Shown: positions 44,856 through 53,511 of the stretch, one piece after another
How the letters are laid out: each line of letters starts with the position of its first letter
How positions within the stretch are numbered: the stretch's first letter is position 1
From: Alkalibacillus flavidus
GTDB taxonomy: Bacteria > Bacillota > Bacilli > Bacillales > Alkalibacillaceae
Length of the DNA stretch: 64,000 nucleotides
Reading direction: 5' to 3'
Assembly (NCBI RefSeq): GCF_040545925.1
Contig: NZ_JBEPMX010000002.1
Location: forward strand, 211,910 to 275,909
Notes under the pieces: generated by a model
Databases searched by the model: none
Seen by the model: the letters and a program-made list of their open reading frames with translations, nothing else
Told to the model about the DNA's origin: nothing
Translations under genes and position numbers: made by a program

Positions 44856-45958
44856 TCTTGGTAATCCACTTTTTGAAGACGAGGGTTAGGCATATATTTG
44901 CGACCTTGTTTGGCTTCGTGTCGGTCGTTTAATAACACGTTATCACCGGTGAAACCGATCTTCATCTTTAACAAACTACTTCCAACGCCATACATATCTA
45001 CAGGGACATGTTTAGACTCAAAGAAACGTATTTTTTCTTCAGTAAAACCACCACTAGCAACAATTTTTACATGGTCAAACCCTTCATCATCCAACGCCTT
45101 TCGTAAAGCGAAGATCAGCTCTGGATTAACCCCACGCGGGTCAAAGGAACCCATCAAATGTTGGTTACGGAAAAAATACTTATCCACCATATTTTTTGAC
45201 GTATCGAGGCGGACACCTTTTAATTCATCTCCAAATTCGCGTGCGACTTTTAACGAATCAGTGATGACGTCGTTATTATAATCGACAAGAGCGAGTAATT
45301 CATCATCTGGAAAAGTGTATTGATACGCCTTAGTTGCCTTCACGATATCTCCATTATACATTTGAATGAGGGCGTGTGGCATCGTGCCCATACCTTCTTT
45401 ACCCCACCATTCGTTCATAGCATGCGTTGCTTGAGCCGTTGAACCTCCGATGTAAGCGGCATAACCATCACCTGACTGTTGCGTATAATGATCATCACGA
45501 TCTCCCATGAAGATAATCGGTTTTTGAATTCCCGCAGATCCTGCTGCATTAACAACTTCATAAACATTTGTTGCAACGGATGAACGTCGACCGAGAACAC
45601 CATCGATAATGCCCTCTAAATAACCAAAGTCTTGATAGCGCCCCGTCACTGTTAACACAGATTCATACGGGTTAATCTTATCACCATCTTCTAATGCATA
45701 TATGTCTAGAGATTCGGGATAATCAGCAAACGTATGTAATAACGCAATCGCTTCATCAACGCCACATAAAACAGCATTGTTTTTTTGGAAAAATTGCATC
45801 GTCACGATATTATCGCTTAAGTGCTCTTCGACAATCTTTTTCGTTTTCAAAAAATAAACAGCTGAAAACCAACCATCTTTTATCCGTTCATCAAATTTAA
45901 ACGTTCTATTGGTTAAACGTTTGATTTTACCCTGTCGTTTCAGTTCAAATTCTTTCAT
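44849..45958 (-). CDS. Nicotinate phosphoribosyltransferase (short form)
   Basis: The 369-residue protein is of the shorter NAPRTase class: LEGIIDGVLGRRSSVATNV, FMGDRDDHY, the IGGSTAQATHAMNEWW segment with the catalytic His, KGVRLDTSKN and the phosphate-binding ASGGFTEEKI (each by its ends). It turns nicotinate and PRPP into nicotinate mononucleotide for NAD salvage. The ATG at 45958 follows GAGGGGT. It lies between ytpR and murC, a place that in B. subtilis holds ytpS/ytpT (the FtsK-like SpoIIIE paralogue). Confidence 0.88.
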   Translation of the reverse strand: MKEFELKRQGKIKRLTNRTFKFDERIKDGWFSAVYFLKTKKIVEEHLSDNIVTMQFFQKNNAVLCGVDEAIALLHTFADYPESLDIYALEDGDKINPYESVLTVTGRYQDFGYLEGIIDGVLGRRSSVATNVYEVVNAAGSAGIQKPIIFMGDRDDHYTQQSGDGYAAYIGGSTAQATHAMNEWWGKEGMGTMPHALIQMYNGDIVKATKAYQYTFPDDELLALVDYNNDVITDSLKVAREFGDELKGVRLDTSKNMVDKYFFRNQHLMGSFDPRGVNPELIFALRKALDDEGFDHVKIVASGGFTEEKIRFFESKHVPVDMYGVGSSLLKMKIGFTGDNVLLNDRHEAKQGRKYMPNPRLQKVDYQDG

Positions 45959-45996
45959 CGCTGACCCCTCATCCACTTCATATTTAATGACCGAAC

Positions 45997-46617
45997 TTAT
46001 CCGGAACGATACATACTTAACGCGAACGGCTCACCAACTGTTTCTTGATCGTCTAAAACTAAAATCCCTTTTTCTTGGGGTGCATTTGGAAGATTTAATT
46101 CTCTTGCAGCACAGATCATGCCTGTTGATGACACGCCTCTAAGTTCTGAATCTTTAATCTCCAAACCACTTGGCATGATGGCACCAACTTTTGCCACGAC
46201 GACTTTTTGTCCTTCTGCAACGTTAGGTGCACCACATACAATTTGCAACTGCTCATCACCAACATTAACATGGCAAACACTTAACTTACTCGAATCTTCG
46301 TGTGAATCAAGCTGATCGATTTGACCAACGACAAATTTCGGCGAGACATCAACATGTAACGATTCATTCAAATCATTTTGTTTAAAAATCGAGTCTACTT
46401 GTTTAACAAACTCTTCATCGATATTGAGTAATTCATAATGATTAACATCTAAATATGCCGACGCATTAAAAATGTTATATGCGACCGCTTCATTTGTGTC
46501 AGCCTTGGCAATACGTGTCACATCTCCATATTGTTCGACTGTTGTTTTCTCATCTGTTTGATGGAGTGTTAAAAGCAATACATCTCCTATACCTTCACGG
46601 TTATAAACAACTTGCAT
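45997..46617 (-). CDS. ytpR: YtpR: tRNA-binding (EMAP/Trbp111) domain protein
   Basis: The 206-residue protein has an N-terminal part (1-90) and a C-terminal OB-fold tRNA-binding domain (about 95-200), with GQIDQLDSHEDSSKLSVCHV and the conserved QIVCGAPNVAEGQKV and GVSSTGMICA (by their ends). It is like the N-terminal domain of PheT. YtpR proteins are found beside ytpQ in Bacillota; their role in tRNA binding or editing is unknown. The ATG at 46617 follows AAGGAG. It begins 5 bases after the ytpQ stop, so they are co-transcribed. Confidence 0.92.
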   Translation of the reverse strand: MQVVYNREGIGDVLLLTLHQTDEKTTVEQYGDVTRIAKADTNEAVAYNIFNASAYLDVNHYELLNIDEEFVKQVDSIFKQNDLNESLHVDVSPKFVVGQIDQLDSHEDSSKLSVCHVNVGDEQLQIVCGAPNVAEGQKVVVAKVGAIMPSGLEIKDSELRGVSSTGMICAARELNLPNAPQEKGILVLDDQETVGEPFALSMYRSG

Positions 46618-46622
46618 GATCT

Positions 46623-47435
46623 CTACTCCTTATCATTTTCTGGTTTTTTTTGAGCTAAAATGAAGATTGGCTCTAACGCATTATTTTCATATAAGAACGG
46701 TAACGACGTAATAGGAATACGTCCTTCGGCAAAAAATTGCATCATCATTTGTGCTAGGACATCGTAACCGACTTTGTTATGAATATCAGCAATAATTAAT
46801 ACATCTTGATGTGGTACACCTATCGCTAATTCACCTTCAGTGGTTGCACGCATTTCTTCGATTAAAGCTTCATTTAAAATGCGGCTTGCATCATACCCAT
46901 CATTTGTTGATAAAAAGTAAAACGTGTTGCCTGCAACCTCATCTGACTTCATATCTGTCGGTAAACGACGGATATTAAACATCGCCACTTCATGAATTCG
47001 TTGCTTCGTCCAGTTTTCTTTTTCCATCATTTGTTGATCGATTAAACGATAAGACTGTCCTAAATCAATCGCATAATAAATCCGTGTTTCAGCTGTATGA
47101 TCGGTGTAGATGAGTGGAACACCCTCGTTAGATTCCGTTGCGAACGAGCCCGCGCGAATCACTGGGAAAATCTGATTTTCTTTACCTTCTAGTGTTTGCT
47201 CTTCATTCATAATGTGAAGTGCTTCACTAATGTGGGAAACAAGCTCATCGACCGCTTGATCGCCTCGATTTTCCCACTTAGAGATGACACCTGGAAGTGA
47301 AATGGTGACACCTTGTCCACTATGCTTCCACTCTATACGAAATGTATCTTCATCTTTATTAAATGTTGTTTTCCATTCATTATGTTCGAACCGTTGTTCT
47401 AACATTTTTTTCATTTTAATACTTGTCATTTTCAT
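46623..47435 (-). CDS. ytpQ: YtpQ, DUF1444 family protein
   Basis: The 270-residue protein matches DUF1444 (YtpQ), with VIRAGSFATES and DVLAQMMMQFFAEGRIPITSLPFLY-like segments near the C-terminus. Soluble; function unknown. It is the first gene of a ytpQ-ytpR pair. The start ATG at 47435 follows GGGGTGAAG. Confidence 0.9.
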   Translation of the reverse strand: MKMTSIKMKKMLEQRFEHNEWKTTFNKDEDTFRIEWKHSGQGVTISLPGVISKWENRGDQAVDELVSHISEALHIMNEEQTLEGKENQIFPVIRAGSFATESNEGVPLIYTDHTAETRIYYAIDLGQSYRLIDQQMMEKENWTKQRIHEVAMFNIRRLPTDMKSDEVAGNTFYFLSTNDGYDASRILNEALIEEMRATTEGELAIGVPHQDVLIIADIHNKVGYDVLAQMMMQFFAEGRIPITSLPFLYENNALEPIFILAQKKPENDKE

Positions 47436-47509
47436 TGTTCTTCACCCCGTCATAAAACGCATTAAATTTTATTTTATCATGACATGAATGGTTAGAAAAG
47501 TTACGGGGT

Positions 47510-48532
47510 TTATGCATCCAATTTCATGTCACCATCTTGAATAAGTCCTTTCTTTCGGAACCATTCAGATAAGATTAAACTAATCATAGCAGGTAACAAA
47601 ATGAGTAGTAAGACGATTGACCACCATACGACAGGCTGTGATCCCATCGTTTCAACTAACATAATTGGACCAACTAATCCACTCGTCCCCATTCCAGCGC
47701 CAATCGCATTATTTTCTAATTGTAACCAAACAGTCGCGACTGGAGCTAGTAACATGCCTGCCACAGTGGGCGGTACGACGATAATTGGTTTCTTCACGAT
47801 ATTGGCGATTTGTAACATGGACGTTCCAATGCCTTGCGATACGAGTCCACCGAAACCATTTTCGCGGAAACTACTCGCTGCAAAACCAACCATTTGTGCA
47901 GCACAGCCTACAGTAGCTGCACCAGCTGCTAACCCTTGAAGATCAAGCATAACCGCTATCGCAACACTCGAAATAGGCGCGGTTAACGCCAAGCCCATTA
48001 ATGCCGCTACAATCATTCCCATTAAAAACGGTCTTAAGTCAGTCGCCCAATTAATGATTGAACCAAATCCTTCTAATAGTGACGCTATCGGCGGTCCTAC
48101 AGAAGATGCAACTAAAAAGCCAACTAAAATCGTCACGAGTGGCGTTATAACAATATCAAGCTTCGTTTCTTTACTCACTAATTTCCCGATCTCAACAGCG
48201 ATTAAGGCAGCTAAAAAACTACCAGCTGGGCCACCACCAATCTCAGCAGCATAACTTCCGGCAAATAACGCACTGTATAAAACGAGTGGTGGTGCCTTTA
48301 AACCATGAGCAATCGCCACGCCAATCGCACCACCATAAATGATCGGCTGTATAGCAAAAGCGCCAACATCAACAAACGCTTGGGGTAAAAACGGGACCTC
48401 GTTTCCCAACGTTTGAATAATCGTTCCAATGATTAGTGATGCAAACAGTCCTAACGCCATATAACTCAATGACGTTAAAATATATTGTTGAAAAGATGGG
48501 TAGACACCTTTACGATGCAAGAATGCTTTCAC
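47510..48532 (-). CDS. Orphan PTS IIC-like membrane permease (PTS_EIIC_2 family)
   Basis: The 340-residue integral membrane protein has about nine hydrophobic segments and glycine/alanine-rich loops (for example GGAIGVAIAHGLKAPPL, FMGLALTAPISSVAIA-like, GMGTSGLVGPIMLVETMG). This matches the PTS_EIIC_2 family of permease domains. No PTS IIA or IIB gene lies nearby, so it is an orphan permease without known substrate. It starts with GTG at 48532, 8 bases after GGAGG. It is probably expressed with the lipoprotein gene 23 bases upstream. Confidence 0.83.
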   Translation of the reverse strand: MKAFLHRKGVYPSFQQYILTSLSYMALGLFASLIIGTIIQTLGNEVPFLPQAFVDVGAFAIQPIIYGGAIGVAIAHGLKAPPLVLYSALFAGSYAAEIGGGPAGSFLAALIAVEIGKLVSKETKLDIVITPLVTILVGFLVASSVGPPIASLLEGFGSIINWATDLRPFLMGMIVAALMGLALTAPISSVAIAVMLDLQGLAAGAATVGCAAQMVGFAASSFRENGFGGLVSQGIGTSMLQIANIVKKPIIVVPPTVAGMLLAPVATVWLQLENNAIGAGMGTSGLVGPIMLVETMGSQPVVWWSIVLLLILLPAMISLILSEWFRKKGLIQDGDMKLDA

Positions 48533-48554
48533 TGGTCACGACCTCCATATATGA

Positions 48555-49079
48555 TTACTTTTGTTCAACGGACTTAATCATGTTGATCATCATCGTGATG
48601 TCATCTTCCATTTGATTAGGTGTCGTCACAGTAGACATCTTAATGCCACCGATACCGACATGCACTTCGTATGAATCTTCTTCATAGTTATCTGCATGTA
48701 AATAAGCGAAAGCTTCATCTGTTTGGAATGTTCTTAAGTATTGGTCTTTATTTTCAATTTGGTTATAGAACCAACGACTATTGGGTGCTTCAAATTCATT
48801 AATAAACAATATATAAGATTGTCCACTATCATTAAAGACAATATTGCTAGCATTTTGTTCACTGACTCGTAGCTCATCTGGTTTATACAATTCAAAGTCA
48901 TTAACGGTATAATTCGCCTCAGGTCCTTCTGTCGATAAGAACGTATCTTTCACATGACTTTCGCCTTTATCAAAGGCTTCTTCCATTGACTGGCTACAAC
49001 CTGTAATGACAAGTGCTAATATTAAAAATGACAACCCTTTTAATACCAATTTCAATCCTATTCCCTCCATCATTAACAT
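48555..49079 (-). CDS. Small lipoprotein of unknown function
   Basis: The protein of up to 174 residues has a lipoprotein signal peptide with the lipobox VITGC (Cys about 28), followed by a Ser/Glu-rich linker and an outer domain of about 130 residues with no domain I recognise. The first ATG (49079) has no ribosome site; GGAGGG lies 6 bases before a TTG at 49055, so the mature start is probably TTG 49055 (166 residues). The lipobox position fits either. It is upstream of the PTS IIC-like gene and may be co-transcribed. Confidence 0.75.
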   Translation of the reverse strand: MLMMEGIGLKLVLKGLSFLILALVITGCSQSMEEAFDKGESHVKDTFLSTEGPEANYTVNDFELYKPDELRVSEQNASNIVFNDSGQSYILFINEFEAPNSRWFYNQIENKDQYLRTFQTDEAFAYLHADNYEEDSYEVHVGIGGIKMSTVTTPNQMEDDITMMINMIKSVEQK

Positions 49080-49166
49080 TTCATCTATAAGGCATCATCA
49101 GTTGACAAATGACCGCAAACTATTCATGATTAATCATAACATTTATACCTTTAAGGAGGATATGTC

Positions 49167-49607
49167 ATGGAACTATCAATCTATTTAGCAGGTCAAATTC
49201 ACGATGACTGGCGCGATCAATTAAAACAAAAAGCCAAACAACAAAACTTATCTATCACGTTTTACGGTCCACAAGAAAATCATGATTTATCTGATAACAT
49301 CGGCGAACAAATTAAAGGTGAACAACCCAATCAAATCGACCGAGACGACGCTGCATCCAGTATTAACAATTTCCGCACCCAATTAATGATGCAACAATCG
49401 GATGCGGTGATCGCGCTTTTCGGAGAATCATATAAACAGTGGAACACCGCAATGGATGCCGGCATTGCAATCGGACTGAATAAACCACTCATTCTAATAC
49501 GACCGCAATCGTTGATTCATCCGTTAAAAGAATTATCCAATCAATCTAACGTTACCGTTGAGACGATCGATCAAGCTTTGGATGTTTTAGCTTATACGTT
49601 TAAATAA
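49167..49607 (+). CDS. ytoQ: YtoQ family protein
   Basis: The 146-residue protein belongs to the YtoQ family: MELSIYLAGQIHDDWR at the N-terminus and LFGESYKQWNTAMDAGIAIGLNKPLILIRP in the second half (given by its ends). The fold resembles a nucleoside 2-deoxyribosyltransferase, but no activity is proven. The start ATG at 49167 follows AAGGAGG. It is monocistronic with a very strong terminator. Confidence 0.9.
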   Translation: MELSIYLAGQIHDDWRDQLKQKAKQQNLSITFYGPQENHDLSDNIGEQIKGEQPNQIDRDDAASSINNFRTQLMMQQSDAVIALFGESYKQWNTAMDAGIAIGLNKPLILIRPQSLIHPLKELSNQSNVTVETIDQALDVLAYTFK

Positions 49608-49610
49608 TCT

Positions 49611-49655
49611 AAAATAAGAGAGATGGACATCCTAAATGTCCATCTCTCTTATTTT
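49611..49655. terminator. Bidirectional terminator between ytoQ and ytoP
   Basis: AAAATAAGAGAGATGGACAT and ATGTCCATCTCTCTTATTTT form a perfect 20-bp stem with a 5-base loop between convergent genes. Confidence 0.9.
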
Positions 49656-49687
49656 AACGTGCCCACAAACGTTGTCAAGCACTGTTA

Positions 49688-50755
49688 CTAGCTATTTTGT
49701 TTAATAGTATCAACCGTCGATTGATCAATTGATTTAACAAGTTTTGTGAGCAATTCTTTCGCTGCAGCATAATCATCAATATGAATCATCGATGAACTCG
49801 TATGGATATAACGTGAGCAAATACCGACAACAGCTGAAGGTACACCGTCATTAGAAATATGAACGCGCCCTGCATCAGTTCCACCTTGTGAAATAAAATA
49901 TTGGTAAGGAATATCATGAGATTCAGCTGTATCCAAAATGAACTCTCGCATGCCACGGTGTGTGATCATCGTTTTGTCAAAGATTCTCAGTAATGCCCCT
50001 TCACCTAATTGACCAAACTCTTTGTCATCGCCTTCCATATCATTGGCAGGTGATGCGTCTAGTGCGAAAAAGAGGTCCGGATCAATCATATTCGCTGCAA
50101 CTTGAGCCCCGCGTAAACCGACTTCTTCTTGTACAGTAGCGCCTGAATAAAGGGTATGATTTAATGTCTCACCTTGAAGTTCTTTTAATAACTCAATAGA
50201 TAAACCACATCCATAACGATTATCCCAAGCTTTCGCCATGATTTTCTTATCATTGGCCATTTCTGTAAACGGACATACCGGGACGATCGGTTGGCCAGGT
50301 TTAACACCAATACGTTTCACATCTTCCTCATCGTCAGCACCAATGTCAATTAACATATCTTTCATTTCCATCGGTTTTTGACGTTGTTCTGGTGTTAAAT
50401 TATGAGGTGGCGTTGAGCCAATGACTCCTGTGACAGGGCCTTGGTCTGTTAGCACTTGTACACGTTGAGCCAATAACACTTGGCTCCACCAGCCACCTAA
50501 TGGTTGAAAACGGATCATGCCATTTTTCGTCACTTGTTTAACCATGAAACCGACTTCATCCATGTGACCCGCTACCATCACAGTTGGTCCTTCATTTTGC
50601 CGTACGCCAAACACACCGCCTAAACGATCTTGGACGACCTCGTCAGCATATTTATGTAGTTCTTGTCGCATAAATTGACGCACTTCATGTTCATGTCCTG
50701 GTGCGCCCGGGAGTTCTGTTAATGTTTTAAACATCTGTTTTGTCTCTTGGTTCAC
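49688..50755 (-). CDS. ytoP: M42 family glutamyl aminopeptidase YtoP
   Basis: The 355-residue M42 metallopeptidase has the metal ligands in AGHMDEVGFMV (His and Asp), WDNRYG, the catalytic Glu pair in VQEEVGLRGA, the Asp of ALDASPAND, and His in RYIHTSSSMIH. It is a cytosolic, often dodecameric, TET-type aminopeptidase with preference for Glu/Asp termini. The GTG at 50755, with GGAGTG upstream, gives the family length (357 in B. subtilis); a longer frame from 50818 has no ribosome site. Convergent with ytoQ, divergent from ytzB. Confidence 0.92.
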   Translation of the reverse strand: MNQETKQMFKTLTELPGAPGHEHEVRQFMRQELHKYADEVVQDRLGGVFGVRQNEGPTVMVAGHMDEVGFMVKQVTKNGMIRFQPLGGWWSQVLLAQRVQVLTDQGPVTGVIGSTPPHNLTPEQRQKPMEMKDMLIDIGADDEEDVKRIGVKPGQPIVPVCPFTEMANDKKIMAKAWDNRYGCGLSIELLKELQGETLNHTLYSGATVQEEVGLRGAQVAANMIDPDLFFALDASPANDMEGDDKEFGQLGEGALLRIFDKTMITHRGMREFILDTAESHDIPYQYFISQGGTDAGRVHISNDGVPSAVVGICSRYIHTSSSMIHIDDYAAAKELLTKLVKSIDQSTVDTIKQNS

Positions 50756-50891
50756 CTTTATCACTCCAACTCTAGTATAATCCTCTTTTATTTTAACAGA
50801 AAATTTTTGATAATCCATCCTATTTTATTTTCTTTTCTATCATGCTCTCGTTATAATAGGACTAAACATTGTTTAATTGGAGTGAGTATGG

Positions 50892-51209
50892 ATGAAATGG
50901 TATAAAATTGTCGTGCCAGCCGCTGTCGGTATTGCAGTAGGAGCTGTGGCTGGTAAACGTGTGAAGGACAACTGGTTAGTACCAGAAGTCGCGCTAAATC
51001 GAGTGAAAGAAGAATTTAAGCAAGACGGACCAATTAGTGGATCGTGGATATTAATGGACAAAAAAGGTTTCAGCCATAATGGCAAATCGTATCAAGTCTA
51101 TGAAGGCGGTGTCACGCGAACAATTGATGGCAAAACCGAACAGTTCCAATTCATTGTCGACGCCACAAACGGCACCCTTTTAGATAGCTATCCATTATTA
51201 GATGGCTAA
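50892..51209 (+). CDS. ytzB: PepSY-domain small membrane protein YtzB
   Basis: The 105-residue protein has an N-terminal transmembrane helix (MKWYKIVVPAAVGIAVGAVAG, given by its ends) and a PepSY-like domain (about 35-105). It is secreted or membrane anchored outside the cell; PepSY domains may inhibit peptidases. The start ATG at 50892 follows GGAGTGAG. It ends at a strong hairpin that is the first part of a long repeat. Confidence 0.87.
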   Translation: MKWYKIVVPAAVGIAVGAVAGKRVKDNWLVPEVALNRVKEEFKQDGPISGSWILMDKKGFSHNGKSYQVYEGGVTRTIDGKTEQFQFIVDATNGTLLDSYPLLDG

Positions 51210-51236
51210 TATTCAAACGAAAGTATAAGACATCTA

Positions 51237-51866
51237 ATCAAGGGGTTGAGACAAAACCTAATTCAGTAAAGTAAAACCCGGACGATTTAATTAAAAAATA
51301 AATCGTCCGGGTTTTCTGCTTGAATAACGCTCCATCAAAACACTTCGCTTGGTTCTTCGTGACATAAGCTCAACATCGGCTCTGCTGGCGCAATCGCCGT
51401 GTTTCCTTTACCGGGGCACGGCTCGAGCCAGGCAACCTCATCGAATATGCTTCCTTGCAACTTGCACCGAGGAAGCCTGCTTCGAAGCGATACGAGAAGA
51501 CGCAGGTGCATCCCTCGGGGGACAAAGGAACTTCGGCTAAGTACCGGACGTCCTGTCCGAACGCCGAAGTGACCCACGTCCTGTGCGCCTTCGTGCTATT
51601 CCCGTGACGACCCGGACGGTCTAATGTCGACGTTGGTCACAAAAGCTGATTTCATAAGCTTCCTTGACTAATTCTGCGCCGAGTACTCGCAGGCGCAGGA
51701 CGTGACCGAACTTAGTCGACCAGGCGTCTACGTGTTTTGATTCCGCTTCATTAGTGCTTAACTGTTATGATGTCCAAACATTCGTCTTTTGCACAATTTA
51801 ATATCCTTCTATCCCAGCCTCTTTTACTAACATTCTTCTTTTGTGCAATTAAATATCCTTTTGTCG
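51237..51866. repeat. GC-rich structured composite repeat (contains MITE core)
   Basis: Between ytzB and ytnP lies about 630 bp without a gene. It opens with AGGGGTTGAGACAAAACC, like repeats known at gene ends in other Bacillaceae, and a hairpin (51273-51315). A GC-rich stretch with several short stems follows (about 51340-51600; for example GCTTCCT/AGGAAGC, CGGAC/GTCCG). From 51606 to 51728 it carries the hairpin core of the MITE pair, interrupted by a 56-bp insert (51642-51697). It ends with two direct copies of a 30-bp A/T-rich unit (ACATTC...ATATCCTT) around CCCAGCCTC. No TIR of the MITE type is present. Confidence 0.7.
51273..51315 (+). terminator. Terminator hairpin downstream of ytzB
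   Basis: AAAACCCGGACGATTTA and TAAATCGTCCGGGTTTT form a long stem around 9 bases, the usual hairpin in this repeat type, which here ends the ytzB transcript. Confidence 0.83.
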
Positions 51867-51897
51867 CAACTTCTGCCTATTTAAATTCAAATCTTAT

Positions 51898-52755
51898 TTA
51901 CTCATACGAATACCGTTCGCGTTCAATGTATTCATCTATCTCTTGGTTATCGTCGAAACGAACCGCACGGTAATACGCGTCGTGGTAAAACACAAACCAA
52001 CGATTGTTTTCATAAGCTTCGTTCAACAAGGCTTGCTTTTCATGAACACTCGTAACAGGATAATCATCGTATGCTAACACCCATAACGGATTTTGGTGTC
52101 CATGTGTTGGCATTAAATCCGCCATATGAATGAATTGATCTAAATCATCTTCATAATGAATGACACTATGACCATGACTATGGCCACTCGTATGCGTCAT
52201 GGTCAATCCAGGTAACACCTCATAACGACTTGAAAATGTTTCCACTTGATCTTGTACCGGTTCCCAGTTCTCACGCCAATACGTATTTTGCGAGCGCATA
52301 TTCGGTTGTCTCATCTCATCCCATTCTACATCAGAGGTTATAATTCTAGCATTAGGAAACGTTGAACATAATTGACCTTGATCATCTCTATACGTTAAAC
52401 CACTCGCATGATCGAAATGCATATGGGTCATTAATACGATATCAATCGACTCTCTCGTTAAGCCGAGTTCTTCTAACGACGAGAGCACTTGGGACTCTTC
52501 TAACACACCGAAATTACGTTTCAACTTATCATTTAATTTGCCAAAGCCGATTCCTGACTCAATTAAAAGGTTCTTCCCTTCGACTTGTAACAAAATCGGA
52601 TCACAACGTAATTCGATCTGGTTTTTATCATTATGAGGGTATTTTTTCGTCCATAATGGTTTCGGTACAACGCCGAACATTGCCCCGCCATCCATGTGAG
52701 TAACGCCACCATTTAACCACGTTAATGTCGCATGTCCAATCGTTAATGTTTCCAT
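51898..52755 (-). CDS. ytnP: YtnP: metallo-beta-lactamase fold lactonase-like hydrolase
   Basis: The 285-residue protein has the HxHxDH motif in LMTHMHFDHASG (about 110), a second His in HTSGHSHGHS and an Asp-His in HMADLMPTH, so it should bind two zinc ions. The family includes the B. subtilis lactonase YtnP, which degrades streptomycete signals and N-acyl homoserine lactones; that substrate is inferred from the family only. The start ATG at 52755 has TGATAGGA upstream. It is 16 bases downstream of the trmB region and on the same strand. Confidence 0.88.
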   Translation of the reverse strand: METLTIGHATLTWLNGGVTHMDGGAMFGVVPKPLWTKKYPHNDKNQIELRCDPILLQVEGKNLLIESGIGFGKLNDKLKRNFGVLEESQVLSSLEELGLTRESIDIVLMTHMHFDHASGLTYRDDQGQLCSTFPNARIITSDVEWDEMRQPNMRSQNTYWRENWEPVQDQVETFSSRYEVLPGLTMTHTSGHSHGHSVIHYEDDLDQFIHMADLMPTHGHQNPLWVLAYDDYPVTSVHEKQALLNEAYENNRWFVFYHDAYYRAVRFDDNQEIDEYIERERYSYE

Positions 52756-52771
52756 CCTATCACCTCATATA

Positions 52772-53422
52772 TTAAGATTGTTTAGCTGAGAAAGATGCTT
52801 CACATCGATAAATGACTTGCCCTTTTTGTGAGAATTTCTCTTCATATTCTGTCATGATATTCGTCTCATCGTCAGACGCGTGCAAATCAAGCTTTACGTC
52901 TTGTAATGTCATACCAAATTGAGAAAAACTCACTAAACTATATTCAAACAATTGGCGGTTGTCCGTCTTCATAATCACTAAGCCGTCATCCTTTAGCACG
53001 TTTTGATACTGCTCTAAAAATGTATAATACGTTAACCGGCGCTTCTCATGTCTAGACTTTGGCCAAGGGTCTGAAAAATTTAAATAAAGGCGATCAATTT
53101 CATTTTCCCCAAACATATCACGTAAATCTTTTGCATTTTCATGGATTAATGTCGCGTTTGTCACGTCAGGGTCGTTTAATTTATCGATCGCGCTAACGAT
53201 GACATTTTTATCGCGTTCAATGCCAATAAAATTCATGTCCGGGTGTTGTCTTGCCATCCCATCGATGAACCGTCCCTTTCCTGTACCAATTTCTAAAGCG
53301 AGAGGCTGTTCTTGTTCAAAGCGACTCTGCCAGTTACCTCGTCGTTGATACGGATCTAACTCGACAATTGTCGGATGATTTTTAATATAGTCTTCTGCCC
53401 ATGGTTTGTTTCGTAATCTCAT
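52772..53422 (-). CDS. trmB: tRNA (guanine-N7-)-methyltransferase
   Basis: The 216-residue protein has the TrmB motifs: SAM site LEIGTGKGRFI (about 45), FIGIERD, LIHENAKDLRD, and the FSDPWPKSRHEKRRLTY catalytic segment (about 115-131). It methylates G46 in the tRNA variable loop. The ATG at 53422 follows AGGTG and gives the expected length; the upstream ATG at 53431 is less likely. It lies in an operon with ytnP (16 bases between). Confidence 0.95.
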   Translation of the reverse strand: MRLRNKPWAEDYIKNHPTIVELDPYQRRGNWQSRFEQEQPLALEIGTGKGRFIDGMARQHPDMNFIGIERDKNVIVSAIDKLNDPDVTNATLIHENAKDLRDMFGENEIDRLYLNFSDPWPKSRHEKRRLTYYTFLEQYQNVLKDDGLVIMKTDNRQLFEYSLVSFSQFGMTLQDVKLDLHASDDETNIMTEYEEKFSQKGQVIYRCEASFSAKQS

Positions 53423-53466
53423 AGTTAACACCTTTCTTTAATGACAATCTAAGTCCATTATACAAT

Positions 53467-53510
53467 AAAAACATCTATATCCAAGATGTAATCAAGGATA
53501 TAGATGTTTC
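53467..53510 (-). terminator. Terminator between ytmP and trmB
   Basis: AAACATCTATATCC and GGATATAGATGTTTT pair around 15 bases directly after the ytmP stop, with a T-run on the minus strand. Confidence 0.83.
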
Positions 53511-53511
53511 A

